DNA from: Actinacidiphila sp. DG2A-62
GTDB taxonomy: Bacteria; Actinomycetota; Actinomycetes; Streptomycetales; Streptomycetaceae
Assembly: GCF_035825295.1 (NCBI RefSeq)
Contig: NZ_JAYMGI010000002.1
Coordinates: 620,001 to 684,000 of the forward strand
Length of the DNA stretch: 64,000 nt
Direction of reading: 5' to 3'
This document shows, piece after piece, positions 1 through 13,894 of this stretch (position 1 is the stretch's first letter; each line of letters opens with the position of its first letter). Position numbers and translations under genes: made by a program. The notes below the pieces were generated by a model. The model did not search any database. It was given only the letters and a program-made list of their open reading frames with translations, and had not been told where the DNA came from.

Positions 1-255
1 GTCGTTCACCGTCCAGGGCTGCCGCGGTCCCTCCGAACCGCTCCGCCCGCCCGGGCCGGCCGCCGCGGCCGGCCCGGCGGCACCCGTCAGGACGCACAGT
101 TGCACCAGCGCCGTCACGGCGGCCGTGCCGGCCACGGCGAGCACCCGCGCCGGGCGCGACCTCGCCCGCGGCGGCCACGCCGAGAGCCGGCGCCGGGGCG
201 GCCGCGCGGGCGCCGGCGAGGTGACGGAACGACTGACCGAAGCGGCGGATTCCAC
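1..255 (-). CDS. Secreted protein, N-terminal part only (runs off left edge)
   Basis: A GTG at 255 opens 85 codons that run off the left edge. The start is preceded by GGAGG (266-270 on the plus strand). The translated N-terminus has an arginine-rich segment (about residues 17-40), then a hydrophobic Ala/Val/Leu stretch (about 41-66) ending in small residues: a long export signal typical of actinobacterial secreted proteins. The mature part visible here is too short to name. Its position downstream of the GH2 gene, on the same strand, suggests another secreted carbohydrate-active protein, but that is inference. Confidence 0.55.
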   Translation of the reverse strand, partial: MESAASVSRSVTSPAPARPPRRRLSAWPPRARSRPARVLAVAGTAAVTALVQLCVLTGAAGPAAAAGPGGRSGSEGPRQPWTVND

Positions 256-393
256 GATGGGAGGACCTCCATGATCGCCTGTGGGAACCGCCCCATCGTC
301 CTCGCCGCACCTCGCCCCGCGGCTCAACCCAGGGGTTGAGCCGGGGTGGAACTCCCGGCCGGCTCCGGCGGCGCGGGCACGGACGGCGCCGCC

Positions 394-4558
<4,165 letters not shown>

Positions 4559-4562
<4 letters not shown>

Positions 4563-6741
4563 TCGGTCAGCGTGAGGTCCAGTCGGGACGAGGCCCGGGA
4601 GTCGGCGCCGACGTACACCTCGACGCGCCCGGGCTCCACCGTCGGCTCCGTGCCGTCCGCGGTGAAGAAGCCCAGGTCGTCCGCTCCGAGGGTGAAGCGG
4701 ACCGGCGCCGATTCCCCGGGCGCCAGGCTGACCCGCTCGAAGCCGCGGAGCCTGCGCACCGGCTGCACCTGGGAGGCCACCGGGTCGTGCACGTAGAGCT
4801 GGACCACCTCGTCGCCCGCGCGGTCCCCGGTGTTCCGCACCTCGGCGGTGACCTCGACCCGCCGCCCTGCGGCGAGTTCGGCGACGGAGACCCGGGGCGT
4901 GGTGCACCGGGGCGCCGAGATCGCGAACCGCGTGTAGCTCAGGCCGTGTCCGAAGGGGAAGCGCGGGCCGTCCGCCAGGTCGAGGTAGCCGGAGGTGAAG
5001 GAGGAGGGGGGCTGGTCCGGACCGGCCGGCCGGTCCGCTCGTGGTCGTAGGACAGCGGGAGCTGGCCCACCGAGCGCGGCAGCGTCACGGGCAGCTTCCC
5101 GCCGGGCGGGACGTCGCCGAGCAGGACGTCCGCCAGGGCGGGGCCGGCTTCCAGGCCGCCGTGCCAGGCCAGCAGCACGCAGGGCGCCAGGTCGATCCAG
5201 GGCTCCACGACCAGCGGCCGTCCGGCGATCAGGACCACGGCGAACGGCCGTCCGGCGGCGGCGATCCGGGCGATCAGCTCCTCCTGCTCCCGCGGCAGCC
5301 GCAGGTCGGCGCGCGAGGACGCTTCGCCGCTGAACGAGGAGGGCTCGCCGACCACCACCAGGACGGCGTCCGCGGCGGCGGCCGCGGCACCCGCCTGCTC
5401 GCCGCCCGCGGCGTGCCGGACGTCCAGGGCGGGCGCCGCCGCCCGCAGCGCGTCCAGCACGCTGCGGGCCGGGAAGCGGTCCTGGCCGGGACCCGCCCAT
5501 GTGCCGTGCAGGTCGGCCGAGTCGGCGTACGGCCCGACCACCGCCAGGGAGCCGGTGCGGCGCAGCGGCAGCACGGCGCCGTCGTTCTTCAGCAGCACCG
5601 CGCAGCGGCGGGCCGCCCGGCGGGCCGCCGCCCGGGTGGCGGGGGTGGGTCCGGCCGGTGCGGCGCGTTCGTCGGTGTAGGGGCGGTCGAACAGGCCGAG
5701 TCGGGACTTCAGCCGCAGGACGCGCAGTACCGCCTCGTCCAGTCGCTCGGGCGGGATCAGCGACGCGGTGAGCAACCGCGGCCCGTGGTCGGCGAGACGG
5801 GTGCTCGCCATCTCCATGTCGACGCCCGCCGTGAGGGCGAGCCGGGCCGCGTCCGCGCCGTCGGCGGCCAGGCCGTGCACGGTCAGCTCGTGCACCCCGG
5901 CCCAGTCGCTGACCACCACGCCGTCGAAGCCCCACTCGCCGCGCAGCACGCCGTCGAGCAGCTCCCGATGGGCGTGCGCGGGGACGCCGTTGACGGTGTT
6001 GAAGGCCGCCATCACGGTGGCCGCGCCGGCCCGCACGGCGGCGCGGAACGGCGGCAGGTACACATTGCGCAGCCGCTGCCAGGACACGTCGACCGTGTTG
6101 TAGTCGCGACCGCCCTCCACGGCGCCGTAGGCCGCGAAGTGCTTGGCGCAGGCGGCCAGCCGGCCGGGCGCCCCCGGCTCGCCCGCGCCCTGGTAACCGC
6201 GGACCTTGGCCGCCGCGAACACCGAGGTCAGGTAGACGTCCTCGCCGTTGCTCTCGGCGATACGGCCCCACCGCGGCTCCCGGGTGACGTCCATCATCGG
6301 GGCGAACGTCCAGTGGACGCCGTTGCCGCGGGCCTCGGCGGCCGAGACCTCGGCGTCGGCGACGGCCACCGCGGGGTCGAAGCTCGCCGCCTGCGCGAGC
6401 GGCACCGGGAAGGTGGTCCAGAAGCCGTGGACGACGTCGGAGCCGAAGATCAGCGGGATGCCCAGCGGCGATTCCTCCACCGCCAGGCGCTGGAGCTCGT
6501 TGCTCTCCCGTGCGCCGTGCAGGTTGAGGACCGAGCCGAGGCGGCCCTTCCTGACGGCGGCGTCGATCAGCTGGTTCTGGCCGCCGCCCGGTCCGGTGTC
6601 GCCGTTCCAGGACAGCTGCTGGAGCTGGCCGAACTTCTCCTCGACGCTCATCCGTGCGAGCAGGTCCGCGATGCGGGCCTCGTCGATGTGCCCGGCCTTG
6701 GTCCGGTCGTCCGTCATGGGTGCGTTCAGGTCGTGCGGCAT
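4559..6741 (-). CDS. Beta-glucosidase/beta-xylosidase-like enzyme, GH3 family (one apparent frameshift)
   Basis: Cleaves terminal beta-linked sugars from oligosaccharides; no export signal. The N-terminal TIM-barrel has the substrate-binding KHFAAYG stretch (about residues 204-210) and GVVVSDWAG, whose Asp is the expected nucleophile (about 276). A GH3 C-terminal domain and a fibronectin-III-like tail (FGHGLSYTRF onward) follow. The tail is in another frame: the switch is at the six-G run 5006-5011, and one extra base yields about 727 residues with the sequence YDHERTGRPVRT-SPPSSFTSGYLDL, as expected for the family. The start at 6741 lies about 45 bp downstream of a palindrome (6787-6800) shared with the other operon of this locus, so LacI control is likely. 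Confidence 0.88.
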
Positions 6742-6786
6742 GGCTGCGAAGCCCCCCGAGGCTGGGTGGTGCGGTGCGAGGCGACG

Positions 6787-6800
6787 ATAATGCGCTTTAT
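6787..6800. promoter_or_regulatory. Probable LacI-family operator upstream of the GH3 gene
   Basis: ATAATGCGCTTTAT is a palindrome around a central GCGC with one mismatch. The 11-mer ATGCGCTTTAT recurs exactly at 8172-8182 in front of the divergent operon. Central CG/GC palindromes in front of carbohydrate genes beside a LacI gene are typical operators. The site lies about 45 bp upstream of the GH3 start. Confidence 0.6.
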
Positions 6801-6851
6801 TCGACGGCGCAACAGTCGTACCGGCCGACCGGCGGGGTGTCCGGCGGGCGC

Positions 6852-8021
6852 TCAGGGAGCGAGGGTCGCACCCTCGCGCAGGCCGCAGTCGAGGGTGGAG
6901 CGCAGCGGCGCCGACTCAGGCGAGGTCAGCAGCCGCAGCAGCAGCCGCACCGCCTCCTGGCCCATCTCCCGGCGCGGGATGTGGAGTTCGGCGAGGTCGG
7001 AGACCTGGGGCTGCTCCGGGGTGCCGCTCAGTCCCACCAGGGCGAGGTCGGCGGGCACGCCGAGGCCCGCGGCGGCGGCCGCCGCGCGGATCGCCACCGC
7101 GTCCGTGCTGACCTCGACGACCAGGGCGGTGGTGCCGTGGGAGGCGGTCCAGGCCAGCAGGTCGGCGACCGTGGGCACCGTCGCGTCCGCCTCCGGCGGC
7201 GGGCCGGCCGGGACGCCCAGCGTGAGCACCGGCGTCTCCTGTGCGCTCAGCCCGAGTTCCGCCCGCGAGGCGCGGAAGCCCGCCCGCCGCCCGGGGATCC
7301 CCTCGAAGCCGTCCGCGCTCTGCACGAAGGCGATCCGGCGGTGCCCCAGCCCGACCAGCTCGCGGACGATCGCCACGGTGCCGCCGAAGTAGTCCGCCGC
7401 GACGTACGACAGGTCGACGCCGGGGACCTCGCGGTGGCCGACGAAGACGAACGGGTACGACTCGTCGGTGAGCCGGGACAGCTCCTCCGCCGACTCGTTG
7501 ACCCCGATGAAGACCGAACCGTCGGCCAACTGGAGGCTGTTGACCCCGTCGGCGTAGATGGAGCGCTCCCTGCGGCGGTCCTTGGAGCCGGTGACCAGCA
7601 GCAGGTTGTAGCCCGCCCGCTCGGCCTCCTCCTCGATGCCGATGAGGAACTCGTAGTAGAAGTCGCGGCTCTCCAACGGGAAGATCGGCTGGTAGGTGAA
7701 GACCCCGATCAGCCGGTTGCTGCCGCGGGCGAGGTTGCGGGCCGCGATGTTCGGCACGTAGCCGAGTTCGCGGATGGAGCGGCGGACCCGGTCACGGGTG
7801 GCGTCGCTGACCCGGATCGAGCCGTAGTCGCGGCCGTTGATCACCGAGGAGACGATCCCGGTCGACACCCCGGCGTGCCGGGCGACGTCCATCTGGGTGA
7901 TCTTCCGGCGGCCCGCGCCGGCCTCCGCTCCGGAACTCGCGCCGCCGCCGCGGCTGCCGCGTCCGCCGCGGCCGGCCTTGCGTCCCTTGCCGGCGTCCTC
8001 GGCGGGACTCCCGTTCGCCAC
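6852..8021 (-). CDS. LacI-family transcriptional regulator
   Basis: Sugar-responsive repressor. A Gly/Arg/Ala-rich N-terminal extension of about 40 residues precedes the LacI helix-turn-helix (ITQMDVARHAGVSTGIVSSV, about residues 41-60) and hinge; the periplasmic-binding-protein-like effector domain begins about residue 98 (NRLIGVFTYQ). I chose the GTG at 8021 (389 aa), preceded by GAGGGAGG. The longer ATG at 8135 would lie inside the -35 to -10 region of the divergent promoter (8129-8157), which makes it unlikely. The gene is followed on the same strand by GH3, CE7 and GH2 and is divergent from the transport operon. Two matching palindromes (6787-6800, 8170-8183) suggest it controls both arms. 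Confidence 0.88.
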   Translation of the reverse strand: MANGSPAEDAGKGRKAGRGGRGSRGGGASSGAEAGAGRRKITQMDVARHAGVSTGIVSSVINGRDYGSIRVSDATRDRVRRSIRELGYVPNIAARNLARGSNRLIGVFTYQPIFPLESRDFYYEFLIGIEEEAERAGYNLLLVTGSKDRRRERSIYADGVNSLQLADGSVFIGVNESAEELSRLTDESYPFVFVGHREVPGVDLSYVAADYFGGTVAIVRELVGLGHRRIAFVQSADGFEGIPGRRAGFRASRAELGLSAQETPVLTLGVPAGPPPEADATVPTVADLLAWTASHGTTALVVEVSTDAVAIRAAAAAAGLGVPADLALVGLSGTPEQPQVSDLAELHIPRREMGQEAVRLLLRLLTSPESAPLRSTLDCGLREGATLAP

Positions 8022-8128
8022 ACTGCCTCCCTCACCACCGCCCCCCGACAGCGTCCCGTCCGAGGCGTCACCGCCCCGGCCCGCTCGGCAGGGGATCCGC
8101 GGAGCCGGAAAATTCTTCGGTCCACTCG

Positions 8129-8157
8129 TTGACACCCTAGCGTGGCCAGCCTACGTT
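8129..8157 (+). promoter_or_regulatory. Vegetative-type promoter for the FAD-oxidoreductase/transport operon
   Basis: TTGACA (8129-8134) and TACGTT (8152-8157) are separated by 17 bp, a near-consensus housekeeping promoter. The predicted start would be near 8164, so the palindrome at 8170-8183 would cover about +6 to +20, where a LacI-type repressor blocks elongation or initiation. The leader to the ATG at 8361 is about 195 bp. The rest of 8022-8360 shows nothing else I can support. Confidence 0.6.
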
Positions 8158-8169
8158 AACCGCATTGGT

Positions 8170-8183
8170 CGATGCGCTTTATC
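8170..8183. promoter_or_regulatory. Probable LacI-family operator upstream of the FAD-oxidoreductase operon
   Basis: CGATGCGCTTTATC shares the 11-mer ATGCGCTTTAT with the site at 6790-6800 and keeps the central GCGC with an imperfect inverted repeat. It lies just downstream of the predicted transcription start of the promoter at 8129-8157. Confidence 0.6.
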
Positions 8184-8360
8184 AGTCGGAAACACGCCAC
8201 TGCCGCCGCCACTGCCTCTCCCGCCGTACCCGCGTGCGGGGACGGCGGCCGCCGGCAGCGCTCCCGTGGTCCCGCGTCGACCCCCCATCGCGTTTCGCGG
8301 ACGGGCCCGGCCCTGCCCTCGGGCGGCCAGGGCGGAAGTCCCCCGGCGGAAAGGTTCCCC

Positions 8361-9983
8361 ATGACGGTGCAGGAGACCGATGTCCTGGTGGTCGGAGGCG
8401 GGCTCGGCGGAGTGGCCGCCGCGCTCGCGGCCGCACGGCTGGGCCGCCGGGTCGTACTGACCGAGGAGTCGCCCTGGCTCGGCGGCCAGATGACCTCGCA
8501 GGCCGTGCCGCCGGACGAGCACCCGTGGATCGAGACCGCGGGCGCGACCCGCAGCTACCGGCGGCTGCGGCAGAACATCCGCGACTACTACCGCCGCAAC
8601 TACGACCTCACCGACGACGCGCGGGCCACCGCCGTGCTCAACCCCGGCGGCGGCGGGGTCAGCCCGGTCTGCCACGAGCCGGCCGTGGGCGTCACCGCCA
8701 TCGAGGAGCTGCTCGCCCCCTACCGCCCCGACGCCCGGCTCACCGTGCTCACCGAGCACGAGCCGGTCGGCGCCGAGACCGAGGGCGACCAGGTCGTCGC
8801 CGTCACCCTGCGGGCGCGGCGGACCGGCGAGGAGATCACCGTCACCGCCCCGTACGTCCTGGACGCCACCGAACTCGGGGACCTGCTGGAGCTGGCCGGC
8901 GTGGAGCACGTCATCGGCGCCGAAAGCCAGGCCGACACCGGTGAGCCGCACGCCCTGGAAGGCCCTGCCGACCCGCTGGACCAGCAGTCCTTCACCTGGT
9001 GCTTCGCCGTGGACTACCACCCCGACGGCGACTTCACCATCGACCGCCCGGCGGACTACGACTTCTGGCGCGCCTACCAGCCGGACTTCTGGCCCGCTCC
9101 CCTGCTGTCGTGGGACGACGTCAACCCGCAGACGCTGGCCCCCCGCCGCGAGGCGATCTTCGAGCACCCCGACTCCCCGCGGGGCCACGTCACCGCCGAC
9201 CGCTGGAACTTCCGCCGGATCTTCTCGGCCGCCAACCACCGCCCCGGGCGGTACGCCAGCGACATCACGCTCGTCAACTGGCCGCAGATCGACTACATGG
9301 AGGGCCCGCTGCTCGGCGTGGACGACGCCACCCGCGCGCGGCACCTGGCGGGCGCGCGGCAGCAGAGCCTGTCCTTCCTGTACTGGATGCAGACCGAGGC
9401 GCCCCGGCTGGACGGCGGCACCGGCTACCGGGGGCTGCGGCTTCGCGGCGACGTGCTCGGCACCGGCGACGGTCTGGCCATGCGCCCCTACATCCGCGAG
9501 TCGCGCCGCATCCGGGCCGAGTTCACGGTGCTGGAGCAGCACGTCGGGGTGCAGGCGCGGGCGGAGGCGGGACTGCCGGCCGGCTCGGAGCCGTTCCCCG
9601 ACACCGTGGGCACCGGCTCCTACCGGATCGACCTGCACCCCAGCTCGGGCAGCCGCGGCCCGCGCACGTACATCGACATCGCCGACCACCCGTTCCAGAT
9701 ACCGCTGGGCGCGCTGATTCCGCAGCGCGTGGAGAACCTGCTGCCGGCGAACAAGAACATAGGCACCACGCACATCACCAACGGCTGCTACCGGCTGCAC
9801 CCGGTGGAGTGGACGATCGGCGAGGCCGCGGGCGCACTGGCCGCGCACTGCCTGAACTCCGGCGCCACCCCGCGCAAGGTGCGCAACGACCCCGCGCTGC
9901 TCACCGGCTTCCAGCGGCTGCTCCAGGACGAGCTGGGGTTCCAGCTCGCCTGGCCCGAGCACATTCGCACCGCGCAGCGCTGA
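8361..9983 (+). CDS. FAD-dependent oxidoreductase (FAD_oxidored family)
   Basis: A 540-residue flavoprotein. The dinucleotide-binding motif VVGGGLGGVAAALAAARLG lies at about residues 10-28, followed by GGQMTSQ, the FAD-contact segment of this family. A C-terminal segment, PANKNIGTTHITNGCYRLHP, resembles the end of such proteins, which are common in bacterial carbohydrate loci and are sometimes labelled xanthan-lyase-associated. The reaction is not known; oxidation of an uncommon sugar is one possibility. I chose the ATG at 8361 rather than upstream in-frame starts because MTVQETDVLVVGGG is the normal N-terminus. First gene of the plus-strand operon. Confidence 0.82.
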   Translation: MTVQETDVLVVGGGLGGVAAALAAARLGRRVVLTEESPWLGGQMTSQAVPPDEHPWIETAGATRSYRRLRQNIRDYYRRNYDLTDDARATAVLNPGGGGVSPVCHEPAVGVTAIEELLAPYRPDARLTVLTEHEPVGAETEGDQVVAVTLRARRTGEEITVTAPYVLDATELGDLLELAGVEHVIGAESQADTGEPHALEGPADPLDQQSFTWCFAVDYHPDGDFTIDRPADYDFWRAYQPDFWPAPLLSWDDVNPQTLAPRREAIFEHPDSPRGHVTADRWNFRRIFSAANHRPGRYASDITLVNWPQIDYMEGPLLGVDDATRARHLAGARQQSLSFLYWMQTEAPRLDGGTGYRGLRLRGDVLGTGDGLAMRPYIRESRRIRAEFTVLEQHVGVQARAEAGLPAGSEPFPDTVGTGSYRIDLHPSSGSRGPRTYIDIADHPFQIPLGALIPQRVENLLPANKNIGTTHITNGCYRLHPVEWTIGEAAGALAAHCLNSGATPRKVRNDPALLTGFQRLLQDELGFQLAWPEHIRTAQR

Positions 9984-10129
9984 CCCCGCGGGCCGCGGGT
10001 CCGGGACTCGCCGCCCCCCTCGCGCCCGGCGCACCCGAGCCGCCCGGCTCCGGCCGCGCCGTCCGCACTCCCCCCGCACCGCACCGAGATGACCCTCACG
10101 ACCCACCACCCGCACGGAAGGTCGCCGAC

Positions 10130-11758
10130 ATGGCTCCCGTTACAGGCTCAGGCCTCTCCCGCCGTACCTTCGTGGCCGCCGGCTCGCTTGCCGCCGCAGG
10201 CGCCGCGGTGCCGCTGCTGTCGTCGTGTTCGACCAGTCCGGCCGCCAAGGACGCCTCCGCCGCCAACGCGCGGGCCAAGCTGCCGACCTACACGCCGGTC
10301 ACCGTGGTCCGCCCGGACCTGCCGGGCACGGACGCCGGCGCGATGCCCGGGTACTTCAGCTACCCCAGGAACCCCAAGCCGGCCTTCGCCACCCCGCCGC
10401 TCGCCGGGATCGGCGACGTCAGCATCATCTACCCGACCTACAGCGCGGTGCCGCCCAAGCCGAGCGACAACGCCTTCTGGCAGCAGCTCGACAAGGGCGC
10501 GGGCGCCAAGCTGAACATCACGCTGGCCACCGGCGGCGACTATCCGACGAAGTTCCAGACGCTGATCGCCGGCGGCGACCTGCCCGACGTCATGGGCTTC
10601 CCGGTGCCGACCCCGAGCCAGCCGCAGGTGATGCAGAAGCTCTTCGCCGACCTGGGCCCCTACCTGGCCGGGGACGCGGCCAAGGACTTCCCCTACCTGG
10701 CGAACATCCAGACCGAGTCGTGGAAGACGACCCTGGCCAACGGAACGATCTACGCGGTGCCGCAGCCGCGAGCGCTGGCCAACCACGCGCTGCTGGCCCG
10801 GGCGGACATCATCGAGCAGCTGGGCGCGAACCCGGGCCCGAAGAACTTCCAGGAATTCCTGCAGCTGATGAAGGACGTCACCGACGCCAAGAGCAGCCGG
10901 TGGGCCTTCGCCAACGTCTACGGAATGGTGGAGCACCTGCAGATGATGCTGGGCGCGCCCAACACCTGGGACACCAGCGGGGGGAAGTTCGTCAGCACCT
11001 GGACGGACGAGCGGACCAAGCAAGCGCTCGGCCTGGTCCGCGACATGATCAAACAGGGTCTCTTCCACCCGGACGCGGCCTCGGCGACCGCCCAGTACAC
11101 CCCTCTGCGGGACTACTTCACCAGCGGCCGCACCGTCATGAACAGTGACGGCTACGCGGCCTGGGACATCTACGGCCAGCAGATCGGCTACGACAAGGTC
11201 ACCGCGCTGGTGGAGCCCAAGCACGACGGCGGTGGTGACGCCAAGCACTTCGCCGGCACGGGCAGCCAGGGCCTCACCGTGATCCGCAAGGGCCTCGGCG
11301 AGAAGAAGACCAGGGCGCTGCTGAACTTCCTGAGCTGGCTGTGCGCGCCCATCGGCACCCTGGAACACCTGCAGCGCAAGTTCGGCGTCGAGGGCGTGGA
11401 CTACACGTGGAAGGACGGCAGGCCCGTCGCGACCTCGCGCGGCGCCCGCGAGCTGGTGGACGTGCAGTACATCACCGACGCCCCCACCATCCTGGGCCCC
11501 GGGCAGAAGGCCGAGGTGACCAGACAGCACGCCTGGCACGTGCGGATCGCCGACAACCTGATCCGCAACCCGGCGGTGGGCCACTACTCGGACACCAACA
11601 GCCGCAAGGGCGCGCAGCTGAAGAAGATCACAGACGACGCCCAGCTGGACATCGCCTTCGGGCGCCGGCCGCTGTCGCACTGGGACGACGTGGTCAAGCA
11701 GTGGCGCGCGGCCGGTGGCGACAAGATGGCCGCCGAGTACACGGAGTCCGCGAGCTGA
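10130..11758 (+). CDS. Sugar-binding lipoprotein of a CUT1 ABC transporter
   Basis: Extracellular solute-binding protein of 542 residues, LplA-like, capturing oligosaccharides for the two permeases that follow. The N-terminus has a twin-arginine motif (SRRTF, residues 10-14), a hydrophobic stretch and a lipobox LSSC with the lipidated Cys at residue 33. The mature protein has the two-lobed binding-protein pattern (LITLATGGDYPTKFQ-like segment, then GGDLPDVMGF). RBS CGGAAGG lies 8 bp before the ATG. The large size is typical of binders in pectin or complex-glycan systems. No ATPase gene is linked, so a shared MsiK-type ATPase is likely (family knowledge). Confidence 0.9.
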   Translation: MAPVTGSGLSRRTFVAAGSLAAAGAAVPLLSSCSTSPAAKDASAANARAKLPTYTPVTVVRPDLPGTDAGAMPGYFSYPRNPKPAFATPPLAGIGDVSIIYPTYSAVPPKPSDNAFWQQLDKGAGAKLNITLATGGDYPTKFQTLIAGGDLPDVMGFPVPTPSQPQVMQKLFADLGPYLAGDAAKDFPYLANIQTESWKTTLANGTIYAVPQPRALANHALLARADIIEQLGANPGPKNFQEFLQLMKDVTDAKSSRWAFANVYGMVEHLQMMLGAPNTWDTSGGKFVSTWTDERTKQALGLVRDMIKQGLFHPDAASATAQYTPLRDYFTSGRTVMNSDGYAAWDIYGQQIGYDKVTALVEPKHDGGGDAKHFAGTGSQGLTVIRKGLGEKKTRALLNFLSWLCAPIGTLEHLQRKFGVEGVDYTWKDGRPVATSRGARELVDVQYITDAPTILGPGQKAEVTRQHAWHVRIADNLIRNPAVGHYSDTNSRKGAQLKKITDDAQLDIAFGRRPLSHWDDVVKQWRAAGGDKMAAEYTESAS

Positions 11759-11859
11759 GACGGCCCGGCGGGCGCGGCACGGGTCGCGCTCCGGCGGAAC
11801 GTACGGTTCGCACGCGGGCGGGGACCCGCACCCGAGGCACACGAGTTCCAGGAGGAGAG

Positions 11860-12843
11860 ATGGCTGTCGAGGCGACGCGGCGGCTGAGGCCCGGCAAGGG
11901 CCGCAGACCGCGGCCCGGCGGGGACGGTGGGCGGCCAGGGTGGCTCGCCCGCATGCGGCGGGACCGGTTCCTGCTGCTGCTCGCGCTGCCGGGCCTGGCC
12001 GTGGTGCTGCTGTTCTCCTACCTGCCGCTGCTCGGCAACGTCATCGCGTTCAAGGACTACCAGCCCTTTCTCGGCATCTCCGGGTCGCCCTGGGTGGGGC
12101 TGTCCAACTTCGACGTGATCTTCAACGGCGACCCCGAGTTCGTCACGGCGCTGAAGAACACGCTGATCGTGGCGGTGGCGCAGGTCGTGTTCGTCTTCCC
12201 GGTGCCGATCGCCGTCGCGCTGCTGCTGAACTCGCTGGTCTCGGAGCGGATCAAACGGCTGGTGCAGTCGGTGCTGTATCTGCCGCACTTCATGTCCTGG
12301 GTGATCGTGGTCGCGCTCTTCCAGTCCATGCTCGGCAACGCGGGCATGCTCAACACCTGGCTGGCCCAGCACGGTTCGGACGGCTTCCACATCATCGGCG
12401 ACCCCGGCCTGTTCAAGGTGCTGATCACCTCGCAGGTGATCTGGAAGGACACCGGCTGGGGCACGATCCTCTTCCTGGCGGCCCTGTCCCGGATCGACAC
12501 CAGCCTGTACGAGGCGGCGGCCGTGGACGGCGCGAGCAGGACGCGCCAGCTGTGGCACGTGACGCTGCCCGGCATCCGAAGCGTCATCGTGCTGATGTTC
12601 ATCCTGAAGCTCGGCGACTCGCTGAACACCGGCTTCGAGCAGATCCTGCTCCAGCAGGCGCCGGTGGGCACCGACGCCTCGGAGGTGCTCGACACCTATG
12701 TCTACAACCACGGGGTGATCAACGGCGACTGGGGCGTATCGGCCGCGGTCGGCCTGGTCAAGGGCGTGGTGAGCGTCGCCCTGGTCCTGGGCGCCAACAA
12801 GGTCGCCCACATCTTCGGAGAGCGCGGGGTGTACGAGTCGTGA
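11860..12843 (+). CDS. CUT1 ABC transporter permease (LplB-like)
   Basis: Integral membrane permease of 327 residues. A basic N-terminal tail (residues 1-35) is followed by a first membrane helix (FLLLLALPGLAVVLLFSYLPL) and five further helices. The EAA loop that docks the ATPase is EAAAVDGASRTRQLWHVTLP (about 220-240). A strong RBS (GGAGGAGAG) precedes the ATG. It overlaps the next permease gene by 4 bp (GTGA). Sequence type resembles LplB/YtcP-family permeases for complex oligosaccharides. Confidence 0.92.
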   Translation: MAVEATRRLRPGKGRRPRPGGDGGRPGWLARMRRDRFLLLLALPGLAVVLLFSYLPLLGNVIAFKDYQPFLGISGSPWVGLSNFDVIFNGDPEFVTALKNTLIVAVAQVVFVFPVPIAVALLLNSLVSERIKRLVQSVLYLPHFMSWVIVVALFQSMLGNAGMLNTWLAQHGSDGFHIIGDPGLFKVLITSQVIWKDTGWGTILFLAALSRIDTSLYEAAAVDGASRTRQLWHVTLPGIRSVIVLMFILKLGDSLNTGFEQILLQQAPVGTDASEVLDTYVYNHGVINGDWGVSAAVGLVKGVVSVALVLGANKVAHIFGERGVYES

Positions 12844-13823
12844 GCACCGCAGTGACCAACCGTCCGGCGCGCAGGCGCAGTCCGATCACCCGGGCGGCCG
12901 GCCGCCGCTCCCCCGCCCCGCCGAGCCGCCGGGGCACCACCGACGGACCCGGCCGCGGCGCGGCCGCACTGCCCCTGCGCGGCCTGAAGGGCCTGGTGCT
13001 GCTGCTGTGCTGCGCGGTGGTGGTGATCCCGTTCGTCGCGGTCGTCTCCACCTCGCTGGCGGACAAGCGCCAGATCACCAGGTCCGGCGGGTTCGTGCTG
13101 TGGCCCGACCACCCCTCGCTGTACGCGTACCGGGCGGTGCTCTCGGGCGGGGTGGTCACCCGCTCGCTGATGGTGTCGATCGGCATCACCGTGGTCGGCA
13201 CGCTGCTGGCGCTGGCCTGCACCACCATGCTCGCCTACGCGCTGTCCCGGCCCGGGACGTTCGCCGGCAAGCCGATCCTGCTGACCGTGCTGTTCACGCT
13301 GATGTTCAGCCCCGGCATCATCCCCAGCTACCTGGTGGTCAAGGAGCTCGGGCTGCTGAACTCGTACTGGTCGCTGATCGTCCCGGTGATGGTCAACGGC
13401 TTCAACGTCATCGTGATGCGCTCGTTCTTCATGGACCTGCCGCAGGACATCCTCGACTCCGCCCGCATCGACGGGGCCGGCGAGTTCCGTGTGCTGGTCA
13501 GGATCGTGCTGCCGCTGTCCAAGGCGGTGCTCGCGGTGGTCGGGCTGTTCTACGCGGTCGGCTTCTGGAACAGCTTCTTCACCGCGATGCTCTACATCAA
13601 CGACACCGCGAAATGGCCGCTGCAGCTGGTGCTGCGCACCTACGTGGTGAACAACGCGCCGCTCGGCGCGGACAACATCGCGGCCCTGGGCACCACGCCG
13701 CCGCCGCAGCAGTCGCTGCAGATGGCGGTGCTGGTGATCAGCCTGGTGCCGATCCTCCTGGTCTACCCCTTCCTGCAGAAGCACTTCGCGAAGGGGGTCA
13801 TGGTCGGCGCCGTGAAGGGCTGA
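12840..13823 (+). CDS. CUT1 ABC transporter permease (YtcP-like)
   Basis: Second permease, also 327 residues; starts at a GTG that overlaps the previous stop. A long basic, Pro/Arg-rich cytoplasmic N-tail (about 45 residues) precedes six predicted membrane helices, beginning LVLLLCCAVVVIPFVAVVS. The EAA loop is DSARIDGAGEFRVLVRIVLP (about 207-226). The C-terminus FLQKHFAKGVMVGAVKG is characteristic of carbohydrate permeases of this subfamily. Pairs with the preceding gene as a heterodimer. Confidence 0.92.
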   Translation: MSTAVTNRPARRRSPITRAAGRRSPAPPSRRGTTDGPGRGAAALPLRGLKGLVLLLCCAVVVIPFVAVVSTSLADKRQITRSGGFVLWPDHPSLYAYRAVLSGGVVTRSLMVSIGITVVGTLLALACTTMLAYALSRPGTFAGKPILLTVLFTLMFSPGIIPSYLVVKELGLLNSYWSLIVPVMVNGFNVIVMRSFFMDLPQDILDSARIDGAGEFRVLVRIVLPLSKAVLAVVGLFYAVGFWNSFFTAMLYINDTAKWPLQLVLRTYVVNNAPLGADNIAALGTTPPPQQSLQMAVLVISLVPILLVYPFLQKHFAKGVMVGAVKG

Positions 13824-13894
13824 GGCGCCGCACCACGTCTGATCGCACACGGCAGTTCACGCAGTCTCCTCGGACGAAGGGACATCGATCCGCC

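Noticed and set aside
8022..8135. Longer LacI start at 8135
   Set aside because: It would place the start codon within a near-consensus divergent promoter, and the GTG at 8021 has a better ribosome site.
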